Assembly: GCA_016934335.1 (NCBI GenBank)
Contig: JAFGTC010000138.1
Span: 1 to 64,000 of the forward strand
DNA length: 64,000 nucleotides
Origin: Candidatus Omnitrophota bacterium
GTDB lineage: Bacteria; Hinthialibacterota; Hinthialibacteria; Hinthialibacterales; Hinthialibacteraceae
Reading direction: 5' to 3'
The translations under genes were made by a program, and so were the position numbers. Below, piece after piece: positions 34,751 to 46,600 of the stretch. Every line of letters starts with the position of its first letter. The stretch's first letter is position 1. The notes beneath the pieces are model-generated. The model did not search any database. It was not told where the DNA came from and saw only the letters and a list, made by a program, of their open reading frames with translations.

Positions 34751-36361
34751 TCATTCGGAAATGAACGGCGGGCGTTCAAATGTTTTTCCATCGCCTTGAA
34801 CGCGCGGATCGGCGGTCTTTTTCAACACATCCATCAATCGTTTTGAAAGCTCTTCCCGCACGTCTTCATAAGAAGGATCGCCTGCTACATTGCCCATATA
34901 ATCAGGATCTTTGCGTAGATCGTACAGTTCTTCTTCCGGACGCTTTTCAAAACCCAGTTTCCAATGCCTCTGCCATTGAGGGTCTTTGCGGTTCTTAATC
35001 ATCCAGGCTTTCGTTGGGCTTGCATCCAAGTCGCCGAAAGCAGCGAATGTGTTGTTCTCTAATTCCTCAAACGATGGCGCCGAATCAGGATCATCTAAAC
35101 CTGTAGGCGTTCCCATGGGCCAGCGATCCGGTTCGAAATTGTGGATATACAGAAAATCCTTCGTGCGTATCGAGCGTTGGGGATAGGGAAGATTTCCCTC
35201 CCGCGCTTTCGCTACATGGCGCTCGCGGCCGGTTATGACAAAATCTCGCGACGGATCGATTTGTCCGTTTTTTCGAGAACGGAGCAGCGAGACAATGCTG
35301 CGCCCCGTCATGCACTCGGGAATAGGTTCACCGACCGCTTCAAGGAATGTAGGCGCCAAATCCATCAAGTTGACAAAATCATCCACTACGCGGCCGCCAG
35401 GCGCCTGACCCGGCCATTGTGCGAACAAAGCGACTTCGGTTCCCAAATTATACAAATTGCACTTGCCTCGCGGAAATCCCGGAATGCCGTGATCTCCACT
35501 GACGACGATCAAAGTGTTATCCCGTTCGCCGATGTCTTCCAACTTTTTAAGGAACAAACCTAACATTCGATCCAGCGCCAGCGCTTCTCCCAAGTAATCG
35601 CACATGTCTTGCCGAATCTCTTGCACGTCGGGAAGAAACGACGGCATGCGTCCCTTTAAATCGTCGGGATTTAATCCCCACAAATCTTTTCCGGAGCCTT
35701 TGATCCATTTGCGATGAGTGTTAGTTGGACCGAACCAATAACAGAAAGGCTGATCCTGCTTGCGCGCCTCAAGAAACGATTCAAAATTTTTCATACCCTC
35801 GTTGCATAATTCCGTTTTGGCTTCCTCGGGCGTCAAACCGGATTTCACCATTTTATCGGCGTTCTGCGAGAACGTGCAGAATTTCCGCCCCGCCGTTTCA
35901 TACTTGCGAGCCTTCCCTCCGTAGGGAGCGTCCTGCGGCGTTCCTGGACTCCAAACTTTATAAGTGAATCCGATGTGATAACCCGCTTTTTCCAATAACA
36001 AAGGATAGCTGGGAATGTTGAGATCCCATGTAGCGCCTTGCAAGATCGCTCCACGACCCGTTCGATAAAAATATTGACCCGACAGCAGCGAACTACGGCA
36101 TGGAGTACAAGAAGGAGAAGTCACATGCGCGTTATTGAAGCGAATTCCCTCGCGCGCGAATCGATCAAAATTTGGAGTGATGAAGGCCGCGTTTGGGCCG
36201 AACGACTTATAAACGCTCGCATATCGTCCCCAATCGTCTGCGAAAAAGAAGAATATGTTGGGACGCTTTGTGGATGGGGGATTCGCCGTCGATGCTTTAT
36301 GAAAAACGCTGATTCCCGCCATGCCTAAGGCGGTTTTTTGACAAAATGTTCTACGATCCAT
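34751..36361 (-). CDS. exported Cys-type sulfatase
   Basis: The 536-residue protein is an arylsulfatase-family enzyme that removes sulfate esters from a carbohydrate. C85 in [14 protein letters not shown] is the residue converted to formylglycine (C-x-P-x-R). Metal ligands are D42-D43 (FADDW) and SGDHG near residue 300. The N-terminus ([16 protein letters not shown]) has a twin-arginine-like signal. GGGAGAAA upstream selects the ATG at 36361 over the frame's first codon at 36409. It is a close paralogue of the sulfatase at 38.8 kb (shared SFLPD-EIR-D, ECMTGRS and RSIRTK-LYI blocks). It needs a formylglycine-generating enzyme not encoded here. Confidence 0.88.
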   Translation of the reverse strand: MDRRTFCQKTALGMAGISVFHKASTANPPSTKRPNIFFFFADDWGRYASVYKSFGPNAAFITPNFDRFAREGIRFNNAHVTSPSCTPCRSSLLSGQYFYRTGRGAILQGATWDLNIPSYPLLLEKAGYHIGFTYKVWSPGTPQDAPYGGKARKYETAGRKFCTFSQNADKMVKSGLTPEEAKTELCNEGMKNFESFLEARKQDQPFCYWFGPTNTHRKWIKGSGKDLWGLNPDDLKGRMPSFLPDVQEIRQDMCDYLGEALALDRMLGLFLKKLEDIGERDNTLIVVSGDHGIPGFPRGKCNLYNLGTEVALFAQWPGQAPGGRVVDDFVNLMDLAPTFLEAVGEPIPECMTGRSIVSLLRSRKNGQIDPSRDFVITGRERHVAKAREGNLPYPQRSIRTKDFLYIHNFEPDRWPMGTPTGLDDPDSAPSFEELENNTFAAFGDLDASPTKAWMIKNRKDPQWQRHWKLGFEKRPEEELYDLRKDPDYMGNVAGDPSYEDVREELSKRLMDVLKKTADPRVQGDGKTFERPPFISE

Positions 36362-36476
36362 GTGACTTTTCTCCCGTTCAGCGTGATTGAGATCAATTAC
36401 TAAAAACATGAAAATATCTTTATTCGTATTTCAAAGAACCTGATATGACCTCCGTGATCAACTAAAAAAGGTTGCT

Positions 36477-36545
36477 ATGAAATGCATAATGATGCCATTA
36501 ACCATCCTTTTGCCATTGATATTGAATAGTCTGATTCTGGGTTAA
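36477..36545 (+). pseudogene. signal-peptide-like 22-codon stub
   Basis: AAGG lies five bases before an ATG that opens MKCIMMPLTILLPLILNSLI and stops at TAA three codons later. A basic start followed by a long hydrophobic run is typical of the first residues of an exported protein. It may be the 5' remnant of a decayed secreted-protein gene, or a small hydrophobic peptide. No similarity is recognised after the stop. Confidence 0.3.
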
Positions 36546-36620
36546 CAGATATATGTGCTGAACGACCCGCTCTTTTTATGCCCAAAGATACATCGGACGC
36601 CCTCTTTCCAGCGAGGAAAT

Positions 36621-37385
36621 TTATCCTTTGGGTTTGATCAAATTCAATACCTGATCGTGCAGAATCCCATTTGTCGCAATGGTGTTGCTCATGTGGATGG
36701 AGGTATCGTTGTTCAAGTTGGTGATTCTGCCGCCGGCTTCCTGAATGATGGGAATCAGGGCGGCTACATCCCAGATTTGCACGATGGTATCAAGGCTTAT
36801 ATCGGCCTGGCCGGTCGCCACCATTAAATAGCCGTAACAGTCGCCCCAGGTGCGATGCAGGCCGGTTTTTTTGATCAATCGAATGAGGATGTCTTCACCC
36901 CAATCGCGCATCAAATCGCCGTAGGAAGTCATAGTGAGCAGCGATTCTGACAGTTCGCTGGTTTCGGAAACTCTGCATGGATTTCCATTGATCGTACACC
37001 CGTTTCCTTCCAAGGCGGCGAGGGTTTGTTGAAGAGGGGGAAAGCGAATGACGCCCAGGATGGGGCGCCCCTCTTTTTCGAGGCTGATCATGGTTCCGTA
37101 GAGGGGGACGCCGCAGATGAAACTTTTGGTTCCATCAATGGGATCAAGAAGCCAGCGAAAGCCGGTTTTGCCTTCTCGCCCGCCGAATTCCTCGCCCAGA
37201 ATGGCGTCGTCGGGGAATCGCTTTTCAATCTCCGAGCGGATGAAGTCTTCCGTTTCGCGATCCGCGATGGTCACCGGAGAATCGTCCTTTTTGCTTTCCA
37301 CTTCAACGCCGCTTTGGAAATATTTCAACGTGATTTTGCCCGCCTGCTCCGCCGTCTGAATCGCGAAATCCAATAATTCTTTCAT
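36621..37385 (-). CDS. inositol-monophosphatase-family phosphatase, probably histidinol-phosphatase type
   Basis: The 254-residue cytosolic enzyme is a Mg2+-dependent, Li+-sensitive-type phosphomonoesterase. Metal ligands are visible in GEEFG (E65-E66) and DPIDGTKSF (D81, D84), with WDVAALIPIIQEAGG near residue 205. The segment TKSFICGVPLYGTMISL is characteristic of the HisN-like histidinol-phosphatase branch rather than inositol phosphatases. No histidine genes are nearby, and a role with carbohydrate phosphates is possible. It is minus strand, between the sulfatase and VCBS genes. Confidence 0.85.
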   Translation of the reverse strand: MKELLDFAIQTAEQAGKITLKYFQSGVEVESKKDDSPVTIADRETEDFIRSEIEKRFPDDAILGEEFGGREGKTGFRWLLDPIDGTKSFICGVPLYGTMISLEKEGRPILGVIRFPPLQQTLAALEGNGCTINGNPCRVSETSELSESLLTMTSYGDLMRDWGEDILIRLIKKTGLHRTWGDCYGYLMVATGQADISLDTIVQIWDVAALIPIIQEAGGRITNLNNDTSIHMSNTIATNGILHDQVLNLIKPKG

Positions 37386-37438
37386 AACTCCCCCTCAATT
37401 TTCTCGTTGACGTCTAAAGATTCCTTTCAAGGTCTAAC

Positions 37439-38602
37439 CTAGCGAACTTGTTCAAAGAGATAGAGACCGCTTTTACCGGGGCATACGATATCCAAATCGC
37501 CGTCGTTGTCGACATCGCCGATTTCGGGCATGAGGCCGAATCCGGCGGATCCGTTTTCTTCGACGACGTGACGCTGCCAGACATCGGCTTGTTTGTCATA
37601 TTTATAATAATAAATGCAGCGAGGATCATTGCCGCCGGGATCGTGGCCGTTATGCGCATGATAGCGTTTTCCCGTGACCAGTTCCAATTTTCCATTGCCG
37701 TCGAGATCGACGAGAAAGAGGGCGTGCGGCTGCGACCAGGTCTTTTCGATCAAGTGCGGCGTCCAAGTCCGCGCCTCCTTGTTTTTCTGCTGTTCGAGCC
37801 AATAGATGCCGTAATTGTGTCCCATGCCGTAGATGATGTCGTTGAGTCCGTCGCCGTTGACGTCCTGGATCAGCATGGGAACGCTGGGAAGTTCGAGGGT
37901 GAATTCAGGATGCCAAGTGTACGTGAATTGATCATCCGTTTTCGATGTTTCGTACCATCCTTTGGGGCCAATGAAATCGAGGAGGCCGTCGCCGTTGACG
38001 TCGCCGACCCCGCCGCCGTGGCCTGCGCCTTCTTTGCCGACTACATGCTTCTTCCAAGTCGGCTTATTGGGAATCTTTTCGTACCAAACATAAATCTGAG
38101 CGACGTTGGGGAGGATGTCCATAACGCCGTCTCCGTTCATGTCGAAAAAATAGGCGGTTTCGGAATTGCCGGGCTTGTCGATGGAGTGCACCGTCCAATC
38201 GATGCCGGTCTTGCCGGGATTCTCGCGCCAAAGCACTTCCTGGCCGAAATAGTTTGCCGAGACGACGTCCAAATCGCCGTCGCCGTCGACATCCTGCATC
38301 AGGTTGGCGAAATCGTCGTAATATTGATTTTGTTCATGGATATCGCAAACGCGATGCTTTATCCAGTTGGGCGCTTCGTACCAGGAGTCGCCGCACATGA
38401 TGTCTATTTTACCGTCGCCGTTGACGTCGCCGATGCCCGCGGCTTCAAACTTGGATTCGGCGTTCAGGACATGCTTTTTCCATTGAATCGATTTGTCTGA
38501 AGGGCCGCTGATTTCCGCCGACTGCGCGGCGTGGATCAGACAAACCGCCGGCAGGCAATAAAGCATGGCCTTTTTAAACGAACTACAATGAAACCTCGTC
38601 AT
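37439..38602 (-). CDS. exported VCBS/FG-GAP repeat protein
   Basis: The 387-residue protein has a signal peptide (about 1-28) and seven repeats with calcium-binding cores such as GDVNGDGKIDIMCG, QDVDGDGDLDVVSAN, FDMNGDGVMDILPN and GDVDNDGDLDIVCPG. These should form a seven-bladed propeller. Repeats are separated by tryptophan-rich segments (WKKHVV, WYEK). It resembles secreted propeller proteins of polysaccharide-utilising bacteria, where such domains bind glycans or proteins. No catalytic residues are evident. The 350-codon antisense frame over it is an artefact of the repeated GATG/GACG cores. Confidence 0.78.
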   Translation of the reverse strand: MTRFHCSSFKKAMLYCLPAVCLIHAAQSAEISGPSDKSIQWKKHVLNAESKFEAAGIGDVNGDGKIDIMCGDSWYEAPNWIKHRVCDIHEQNQYYDDFANLMQDVDGDGDLDVVSANYFGQEVLWRENPGKTGIDWTVHSIDKPGNSETAYFFDMNGDGVMDILPNVAQIYVWYEKIPNKPTWKKHVVGKEGAGHGGGVGDVNGDGLLDFIGPKGWYETSKTDDQFTYTWHPEFTLELPSVPMLIQDVNGDGLNDIIYGMGHNYGIYWLEQQKNKEARTWTPHLIEKTWSQPHALFLVDLDGNGKLELVTGKRYHAHNGHDPGGNDPRCIYYYKYDKQADVWQRHVVEENGSAGFGLMPEIGDVDNDGDLDIVCPGKSGLYLFEQVR

Positions 38603-38815
38603 GATTCTGTTCTCCTATCATCATCTTTCCCATAACATGCGCGTTATCATCTCGCATCTATCAGACTACGATAGGAAGGCGTTGAATGCAATGGCTTTCA
38701 TCGAGGCTGGAGCAGCCATAATGGATGGAAGATGAATAACTTGGATTGCGCCACGCGCTGATTGTTTGCTATAGTGAAGCGAAACGATTGATTATTTGAT
38801 TTGGGAGAACTTGAT

Positions 38816-40348
38816 ATGAACCGATCCACGCGCCGCGAATTTATGCAAAAAACGTCGCAAGCCGTCTTGGGATTTTTGGCCGCGCCGGCTTTGTTGAAGA
38901 GAGCATCCGCCGCCGATGAACGCCCTAACATTTTATTCGCCATCGCGGACGATCAATCCTGGCCGCATTGCAGCGCTTATGGCAGCCCCTTTGTGAATAC
39001 GCCCGGATTTGACCGGGTGGCGCGCCAGGGAGTTCTTTTCAACAACACATTCTGCGCCGCGCCTCAATGTTCGCCTAATCGTGCGTCGATCCTAACGGGA
39101 CGGCCGATCTGGCAGAACGAAGAAGCGGGAACGCACGCCAGTTATTTTCCCAAAAAACTGACCGTATACCCGGACCTTTTGGAAGAAGCGGGATACTGGG
39201 TCGGCTATACGGGAAAACCGTGGGGGCCGGGCAACTGGAAGGACGCGGGGCGGCCCCGCAATCCGGCCGGACCCTCCTTCGATAACCATAAATTGAAGCC
39301 CCCGGCCGAAGGGATCAGTAATAAGGATTATTCGGCGAACTTTGAAGATTTCATGAAGCAGCGGCCTGCGGGCAAGCCATTCTGCTTTTGGTATGGCGCG
39401 ACCGAGCCGCATCGTTCGTATCAAAAGGGGATCGGATTAAAAAGCGGCAAAAAATTGGAAGACGCCGTTGTTCCCCCGTTTCTTCCCGACACGCCGGAAA
39501 TACGCAGCGATATTCTCGACTATGCGTTTGAATGCGAGTGGTTCGACCGGCATTTGAACCGCATGATTGATTATCTTGAAAAAGCCGGCGAGTTGGAAAA
39601 TACGCTGATTGTGGTCACCAGCGATAACGGTATGCCGTTTCCCCGCGCCAAGGCCACATTGTACGAGTACGGCATTCACATGCCGCTGGCGATTTGCTGG
39701 CCGAAGGGCGTTCGCGCCGGGCGGAAAGTCGACGATCTTATATCATTCATCGATTTTGCGCCCACGCTTCTGGAAGCCGCTGGGGTGGAGGCGCCGGAGT
39801 GTATGACAGGCCGCAGTTTTCTGAATGTTCTGAAATCGGATCAATCGGGGATCGTGGACAAGTCGCGCACCTGCGTTTTTTCGGGGCGCGAGCGGCATTC
39901 GCACGCCCGCTTCGATAATTGGAGCTATCCCAGCCGCTCCATCCGCACAAAGCAATATCTGTATATTCGCAACATCAAACCGGAGCGCTGGCCGGCGGGC
40001 GATCCGCCTAATTTTCATGATGTGGACGGATGCCCTTCGAAAAGTTTTTTGATAGACAATCAAGAAAAATATCCAGAATATTTTGAAGCCGCCTACGGGA
40101 AGCGGCCGCTGGAAGAATTATTCGACATCACCCAGGATCCAGCATGCCTCAACAACCTGGCCGGCGATCCCAAGCATGCTGAGATCAAAGCAAAATTGTG
40201 GAGCGAACTCGAACGAACGCTGACGGGGCAGAACGATCCGCGCATGTCGGGAAGCGAGATTTTCGACAGTTATCCGCGCTTCAACGCAATGCGGCCGGAA
40301 CTGGGCGGATTTGCGGAGCAAGGGAAATACAATCCCAATTATCAATAA
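38816..40348 (+). CDS. exported Cys-type sulfatase (second paralogue)
   Basis: The 510-residue sulfatase has C85 in APQCSPNRASILTG as formylglycine site, metal ligands in AIADDQSW and VTSDNGMPFP, and EYGIHMPLAICWPKG of the C-terminal part. The N-terminus (STRREFMQKTSQAVLGFLAAPAL) is a twin-arginine signal. GGGAG nine bases upstream fixes the ATG at 38816. A weak promoter (TTGCGC-N18-TATAGT, 38746-38775) may drive it. Like its paralogue at 36.4 kb it ends with an ADPR/NDPR-x-G block, so the two probably act on related sulfated sugars. It is the only plus-strand gene of the sulfatase group. Confidence 0.88.
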   Translation: MNRSTRREFMQKTSQAVLGFLAAPALLKRASAADERPNILFAIADDQSWPHCSAYGSPFVNTPGFDRVARQGVLFNNTFCAAPQCSPNRASILTGRPIWQNEEAGTHASYFPKKLTVYPDLLEEAGYWVGYTGKPWGPGNWKDAGRPRNPAGPSFDNHKLKPPAEGISNKDYSANFEDFMKQRPAGKPFCFWYGATEPHRSYQKGIGLKSGKKLEDAVVPPFLPDTPEIRSDILDYAFECEWFDRHLNRMIDYLEKAGELENTLIVVTSDNGMPFPRAKATLYEYGIHMPLAICWPKGVRAGRKVDDLISFIDFAPTLLEAAGVEAPECMTGRSFLNVLKSDQSGIVDKSRTCVFSGRERHSHARFDNWSYPSRSIRTKQYLYIRNIKPERWPAGDPPNFHDVDGCPSKSFLIDNQEKYPEYFEAAYGKRPLEELFDITQDPACLNNLAGDPKHAEIKAKLWSELERTLTGQNDPRMSGSEIFDSYPRFNAMRPELGGFAEQGKYNPNYQ

Positions 40349-40451
40349 TCAAGTATCAATAATCTTGTTGAAACAATGTTCATTCCATTCGCGGGAGCGC
40401 TCACGCGTCTCCCGCAGGCGTCCTATCTGCGCCTCTACCGATAGCCTTAAA

Positions 40452-40483
40452 AAAAAACCAGCCTTCCAAAAAACCAGCCTTTC
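40452..40483 (+). repeat. two tandem 16-bp units
   Basis: The unit AAAAAACCAGCCTTCC is repeated immediately with one change (C to T at position 15). It lies between the sulfatase stop and the giant gene. The origin looks like simple slippage. Confidence 0.6.
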
Positions 40484-40610
40484 AAAAAGCAATAGACTCA
40501 TGATCAAAAAATTTGTATGATAAATCGACATGATATGATTTGATGATTCTCTGAACAACACAATAAAAACCACAAAAAAATCTTACGTGTAAGGACGGCA
40601 TCATAAAAAA

Positions 40611-43600
40611 ATGAGAAAATCCATAGGAATTTTTTTGTGCCTATTCGTTTTTGAGAACGCCGCTGCCATTCAATATTCACAAAGTCAAACCATCGATATC
40701 ACAGATCGCCAGATTCAGACGGATGCGACATGGGGGCCGAATCAAACGATCGTCATCCGCGAGGATGTTACCGTCGAGGCGGGAGCGACGCTGACGATCG
40801 AATCCGGGTGTACGATTCAATTCAGCTCCCGCTGGGCCGATCTGATCATTAACGGAGTCTTGCGCGTGCAGGGCGGCGAGAATGCGCCCGTTCTTTTTCA
40901 AGCGAATAATGACAGCGGCGATTGGGGGGGAATTCTGCTGCAGAATCCCGATGCGGCGCAGCAGAGCGTAATTCAGCACGCGATTTTCGACGCGGGGGGA
41001 TCGGATTATTTCTCCTCCTCATTAAAAGGAATGGTGCGCATTGTAAATTGCTCGCCAAAGATAGAGAACTGCACATTTCGCAACGGGCCTCATTACGGCG
41101 TTTTGCTGGAGAATTCAGACGCCGAAATTGCAAACTGCAATTTCGGCAATCATGCAAATGATCCCATGCTGATGGACGTCGATTCGTCTCCGTCGCTTGT
41201 CAATAACACCGCCGCCGGCAACCGCTTTGACGGAGTTCGCATCAGCGGAGGGACGATGCAAAAAGATCGAATCTGGCGCTATCACGCCCTGCCGTATTTG
41301 GTGGATTCGGATGTGACGGTCGCCCAGGGAATGCAATTGCAGATTGAAGCCGGGACGCAGATTCAATTCGACGGCCAGGACGCCGATCTGATCATCAACG
41401 GCGTTCTGCGGATTGAGGGAAATGAAGGAAATCCAGTGCGGCTTCTGTCCGTCGATGATTCCATCTTTTGGGGCGGGGTGTTGATTCAGAATGCGGATGA
41501 GGCGCAGCCGAGCGTGATCCAGCATGCGATTTTTGAGCGGGGAGGATCGGATTATTTTTCCTCCTCCTTGAAGGGAATGCTTCGCGTCGTTAACTGCTCT
41601 CCAACAATCGAGAATTGCATTTTTCGATCCAGTCATTATTTTGGAATCCTGTTGGAAAATTCGGACGCGGCCGTTTCGGATTGCGAATTCATTTCAAATA
41701 CCTACGATCCCATCCGGATGAACGTGGACTGCTCGCCGGTTTTAACCAATAACAGCGCCAGTGAAAACCGCTACGACGGAATTCGGATTGAAGGGGGAAC
41801 TCTGCAAAAAGATCGAATCTGGCGGTTCAATTCCCTGCCCTTTCTGTTGGATGAAGACGTCACGGTCCCTGTTGAATACGGACTTGTTATTGAAGCTGGA
41901 GCGACAGTGCAATTTCGCGATCGGCAGGTCGATTTAATCTGCAGCGGCTTGCTGACGGCGAATGGATCGAGCGACCGCCCAATCACATTTACATCGATGA
42001 ACGATTCGCCCGATGCGAGTTGGGGAGGGCTCTTGCTGGCCAATGCCTCGTCGAGCGCATCGACGCTGATGCACTGCATGTTTCGATACGGGGGAAGCAA
42101 CTATTTTTCCAGTACGGGAACTTCGATGGCGCGCTGCCAGGATTCCTCGCCGATATTTTCGGATTGCCGATTCGAGTTCTCGCGCTCTTATGGATTGAGC
42201 CTGATTTCATCGGACGCCGATCTTACCTCGATCCAATTTACGAATAACAGCCGAGCCGCCGGCATTATGGACGTGAATTCATATCCCACGCTCGCTTCTA
42301 TATCCGCAGACAACAATGAATATGACGCCCTTATAATCAGCGAGGGAAAACTGAGCCGCAGCGGCCGCTGGGACTATATGGAAATTCCCTATTTGATCGA
42401 AGGCGATGTGGAGGTTCCCGAGGGCGTCACGCTGACGATCGATCCTGATTCAGAGATTCAATTTCTCAAAAATTCGACGGACCTGGTTGTGAAAGGATCG
42501 CTTCTGGCGGAAGGCGGCGAAGCGCAGCCGATTCGCTTCACTTCGGTCAACCGGCAAGAGGCGGCGGGGGCTTGGGGGGGAATCGCTTTTCTGGGAGCGG
42601 GATCCAGCGCGTCCGTTATGAGACATTGCCATGTTTCGTATGGAGGCTCGTCCTATTTTTCAGCGGCTTATGACGCCAATATTCGGATTGAAAACGCCTT
42701 TCCGACCATTACGAACTGTCGAATATCGCAATCGGCGCATGACGGCGTCGGATTGTTTGGCTCGACCTCGATAATCGAACGGAACCTGATCGAAAACTGC
42801 CAGGATCACGCCATCCGTATGGACGTCCTCAGTTTTCCCTTGTTTGATCAAAATCAGGCGCAGGGCTGCCAATACAACAACATCACGATCCGCGGGGGAA
42901 CGCTGGCCTCTGCGGGCCGCTGGGATCTGGCCGATCTCGATTACAACCTGGAGGCCGACGTCACGGTTGCCGAATCGATTCATCTGATCATTGACGCCGG
43001 GAATGTGATTCGATTTCAAGAGCGATCGACCGACTTGATCGTACAAGGCTCCCTGCGAGCAGTCGGCTCAGCGTCCAGCCTTATTACATTCACCAGTTTG
43101 AACAGCGCGGAAGCGGGCTCTTTTGGAGGACTGTATTTGACCGAGACGGCCGACGATGCGCAAACGCAGCTTTCGTATTGCCTCTTCGAGAATGGTGCGT
43201 CCGATTATTTCAGCGCATCCGGCGATGCGGTTCTTTTGATGGATGGATGCAATCCCACGGTGACTTACTGTACGTTTCAGAATAATTTCAAGAACGGCTT
43301 GCATGTAAAAAATGGATCGCCCAACATTAAGAATTGCTCCTTTCAAAACAATCGAAATAACGCGATGGTCGTTCAGAACAATTCGTTTCCCGGGCTGGAG
43401 AATTTATCCGCCGCGGGCAATGGGTCAAACGCCGTTTTGATTCGCAGCGGAGAGTGGACGGGAGCGGGCGTCTGGACGCCGCCTTCGATTCCCTATGAGA
43501 TTTCCGAAGACGTTGTGCTGACGGCGGAAAGCGATATTACGCTGTCGCCCGGGAATACGATTGTATTTACTAGACAAGCGGCTGATTTGATCGTCCGAGG

Positions 43601-46600
43601 GCGCTTCCACTGCGCGGGGACGGAGTCGGCGCCGATTCGATTGACGTCCGGTAAGTTTATTCCCGCCAAGGGGGATTGGGGAGCGCTGGCGTTTGAATCC
43701 GGTGCGTCGGGAAGCATCGCTTTTTTGAGCGTGAAATACGGCGGTTCGAATTATTTTTCCGCCGGCAGCGGCGCTCAACTCGCCTTTCGAGACGCCGAGA
43801 GTTTTTCATTGAACCATGTGGATTTGCAGGAGAGCGCCTATCACGGGATGCTTGTTCAGTCTTCCGATATTCAACTCGATCAATGCTCCTTCATGAACAA
43901 TGGATCCAACGGGATTTATTTCAACTCCGATGCAATAGCGAGCATCGCCAACTGCCTGTTCGACGGCAACAGCACAGGCGTTCATGCGCGAGACGATGCG
44001 CAGGTGGAAATTCGGGACAGCGCGTTTCTCCAGCATGAAAACGCCTTGACGACAGGGGAAGGCTCCGCACGTATTCGATTCGGCAACAATCAATTCACGG
44101 ACAACGCGCAGATCGGCAAGGTAAATTTTTTGACGGCCGCCTCCACGGAATCAGGCAACATCGCGATCAACTGCGGGCCGTTGGAAATCTCGGGCGGCGA
44201 ATTGAACAGCGCGGGGATCATGCATCCCTTTGAAGGCTCCTATTACCAGACGAATCAATTGCTGACGATCGGAGCGGAAGGTTCGCTGCAGATTCGACCG
44301 GGGACGATGCTGGCGTTTAACGCATGGAACGCAGGTCTGAACATTTCCGGGATCCTGGGAGTCGCCGGCCTGAGCGATCAACCAGTCATCTTCAGCGCGC
44401 CGCCGGCTGTTGAGAATCCGGAAGCGCGTTCACTTTTCAACGGGCTTCAATTCTTGGATCAAGCCCAAGGCGCCATCCGCCACGCCGTCTTTCGAAACGG
44501 CGGGAGATCAAGCGCCGTTTTGGACGTCCAGGGCGCGGCGCAGGCTGCAGTCGATCAATGCCGCTTTGAATTCAATGGAATGGCGATGCGAGTTCGCGAC
44601 GCCGGGCGGCTGTATGTCGCCTATAGCCGCTGCCGCGCCAACGCAACGGCTTTCTGGGCGGATTCAAACGCCGTCGTGCAGCCTTCCATCCAATTCAGCC
44701 GCATCGCCGGCAACGATGCAGGCGTTCGAAACGACTCGCCGACCGTCGCTGTGGACGCAACGTTCAATTGGTGGGGCGACGCCGGCGGGCCGTCCGGCGA
44801 AGGGCCGGGCGAGGGCGATTCGGTGACGGCGAACGTGCTTTATGAACCGTGGTTCACGCAGGAGGAGCAGCTTCCCGACGAAGAATTGGAGGCGGAAGAC
44901 GCATCCATCGGCGACGCGATCACAAAATCGATTTCGCTGTACGGCCTCCATCTTTATCGCATCGCAATGGAAGAAGATAAAAATCTTCTGTGTCAATTGA
45001 CGGCCAACAATCCGGACAGCCGCTTTCAACTGTTCGCCGCCTACGATTATGAGCCGTCCGCGGCGCGCTATGAATACATGACGAACGGCCCCCAATTGCG
45101 GCCCCAACACGAACTTCTCATCCCCGATACAAAGGCGGGCGACTATTACGTGCTGGTTTTTGCGAGAGAGTTATCGACCGGGGAAGAAACGTATGAGATG
45201 CAATTTTCGCTGGTCGATCAATATGTTACATCATTGACGCCGAATCAAGCGGGAAATAAAGGAACGGTTACGCTGGCGCTGATGGGATCGGATTTTGACG
45301 ACAGCACGCTGGTGCGCCTCACCTCGCCCGCCGGCGCTGTAATCACCAGCCGGCAGAATTATAGGCCCGAAGGCGACGACGCTTTCTATGCTGAATTCGA
45401 TCTTCTTGGCGCATCGCCGGGATTGTATCAACTGAGCGTGCAATGGCCGAACGACAATGTTCAGTTCGATTTTCCCGCCGCATTCGAGGTGCAGCCGGGC
45501 GTTGGGGCGAAGTTGGTTACGGAATTGTTTTTGCCCAATCTGGTGCGCCCCAACCGGGATTACACGGCGCTGCTTCACTATCGCAACGATGGCGACGCCG
45601 ATTTAAGCGCACCCATCTTTGTGGTGACAAGCAATCCGGCCGTTCCCATGTCCTTATCCGACAGCGAATCTTTCATGACAAAGCCCGTGCAGATTTTGGG
45701 CGCTCCCGACCAGGGGCCGGCAGGCGTGCTCCCCCCGGGAGGAGAAAATACGATCCCGATATTGTTCAAAGCGGCCACGCTAAATCCGATTACGTTTTCC
45801 ATCGGCGTTTTATCCGACTTCGACGAATTGGTGGCTTGGAACCATCCCGATTTTGCTGCGTATAACAGCGCCATCGGCGGATCTTGGGGCGATTATCAAA
45901 GAGCGCTTTTGGATCAGGCGGTTGTTCTGTGGGAAAATGGGATTCGCGAATATAACGCAAGCCGATTGATCGAAGCGGTTTTGAACGTGCTGCTCGATCA
46001 ACCGACCGGCGCTGTGCAAGGACGCGTCGTCGATGAGCAAAATCACCTTCCTCAAACGCAGCGAACCGTCATACTGACGCAGCAAACCGGAGCGGCGGAA
46101 AATCCATTGATCGTGGAAGCGGTTACCGGCCAGGACGGCTCTTTCCTGATTTCCGGCTTAGCAGCCGGCGCGTACGATATTACTGTCGAAGGCTATATCG
46201 AAGCCGCGCCCGATTCCATCACACTCGATCAAGGACAGACGCTTTCCGGTTTGGAAATCCAGGTTCCGTATGGAGGGGGCGTCGAGGGGACGATTTATGA
46301 CTACCCCGACCGGAATCCCGTACAGTACGCCGCGGTCAGCGCGATCAATGAATCGGGCGACATGGTCTCAACGGTTTCCGATGAAAACGGAGCGTATTTT
46401 TTCCATGGAATCCCGGCCGGTGTGTACAGCGTTTCTGCGGAAAGCCAAGGTTATACGACTGTCCGGCATCAAGGGCTGCAGGTCTCCAACGGGCGCATGC
46501 TGCGGGAGATTGATTTTCTATTCAGGCGCGAATCGAAGATCGGCGGGCGCGTTTTGGATCGAGAATCTCAAATAGGCGTCGAGAACGCAGGATTGACCGC

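Noticed and set aside
37448-38500. 350-codon antisense ORF
   Set aside because: Antisense shadow of the VCBS-repeat gene. Its apparent repeats mirror the NGDG codons.
40391-40415. Hairpin GCGGGAG/CTCCCGC after the sulfatase gene
   Set aside because: A 7-bp stem with no T tract on either strand. It is too weak to call a terminator.
40712-44760. Regular repeat array considered as CRISPR or satellite
   Set aside because: The period is about 550 bp and in frame. It encodes beta-helix units of one protein.
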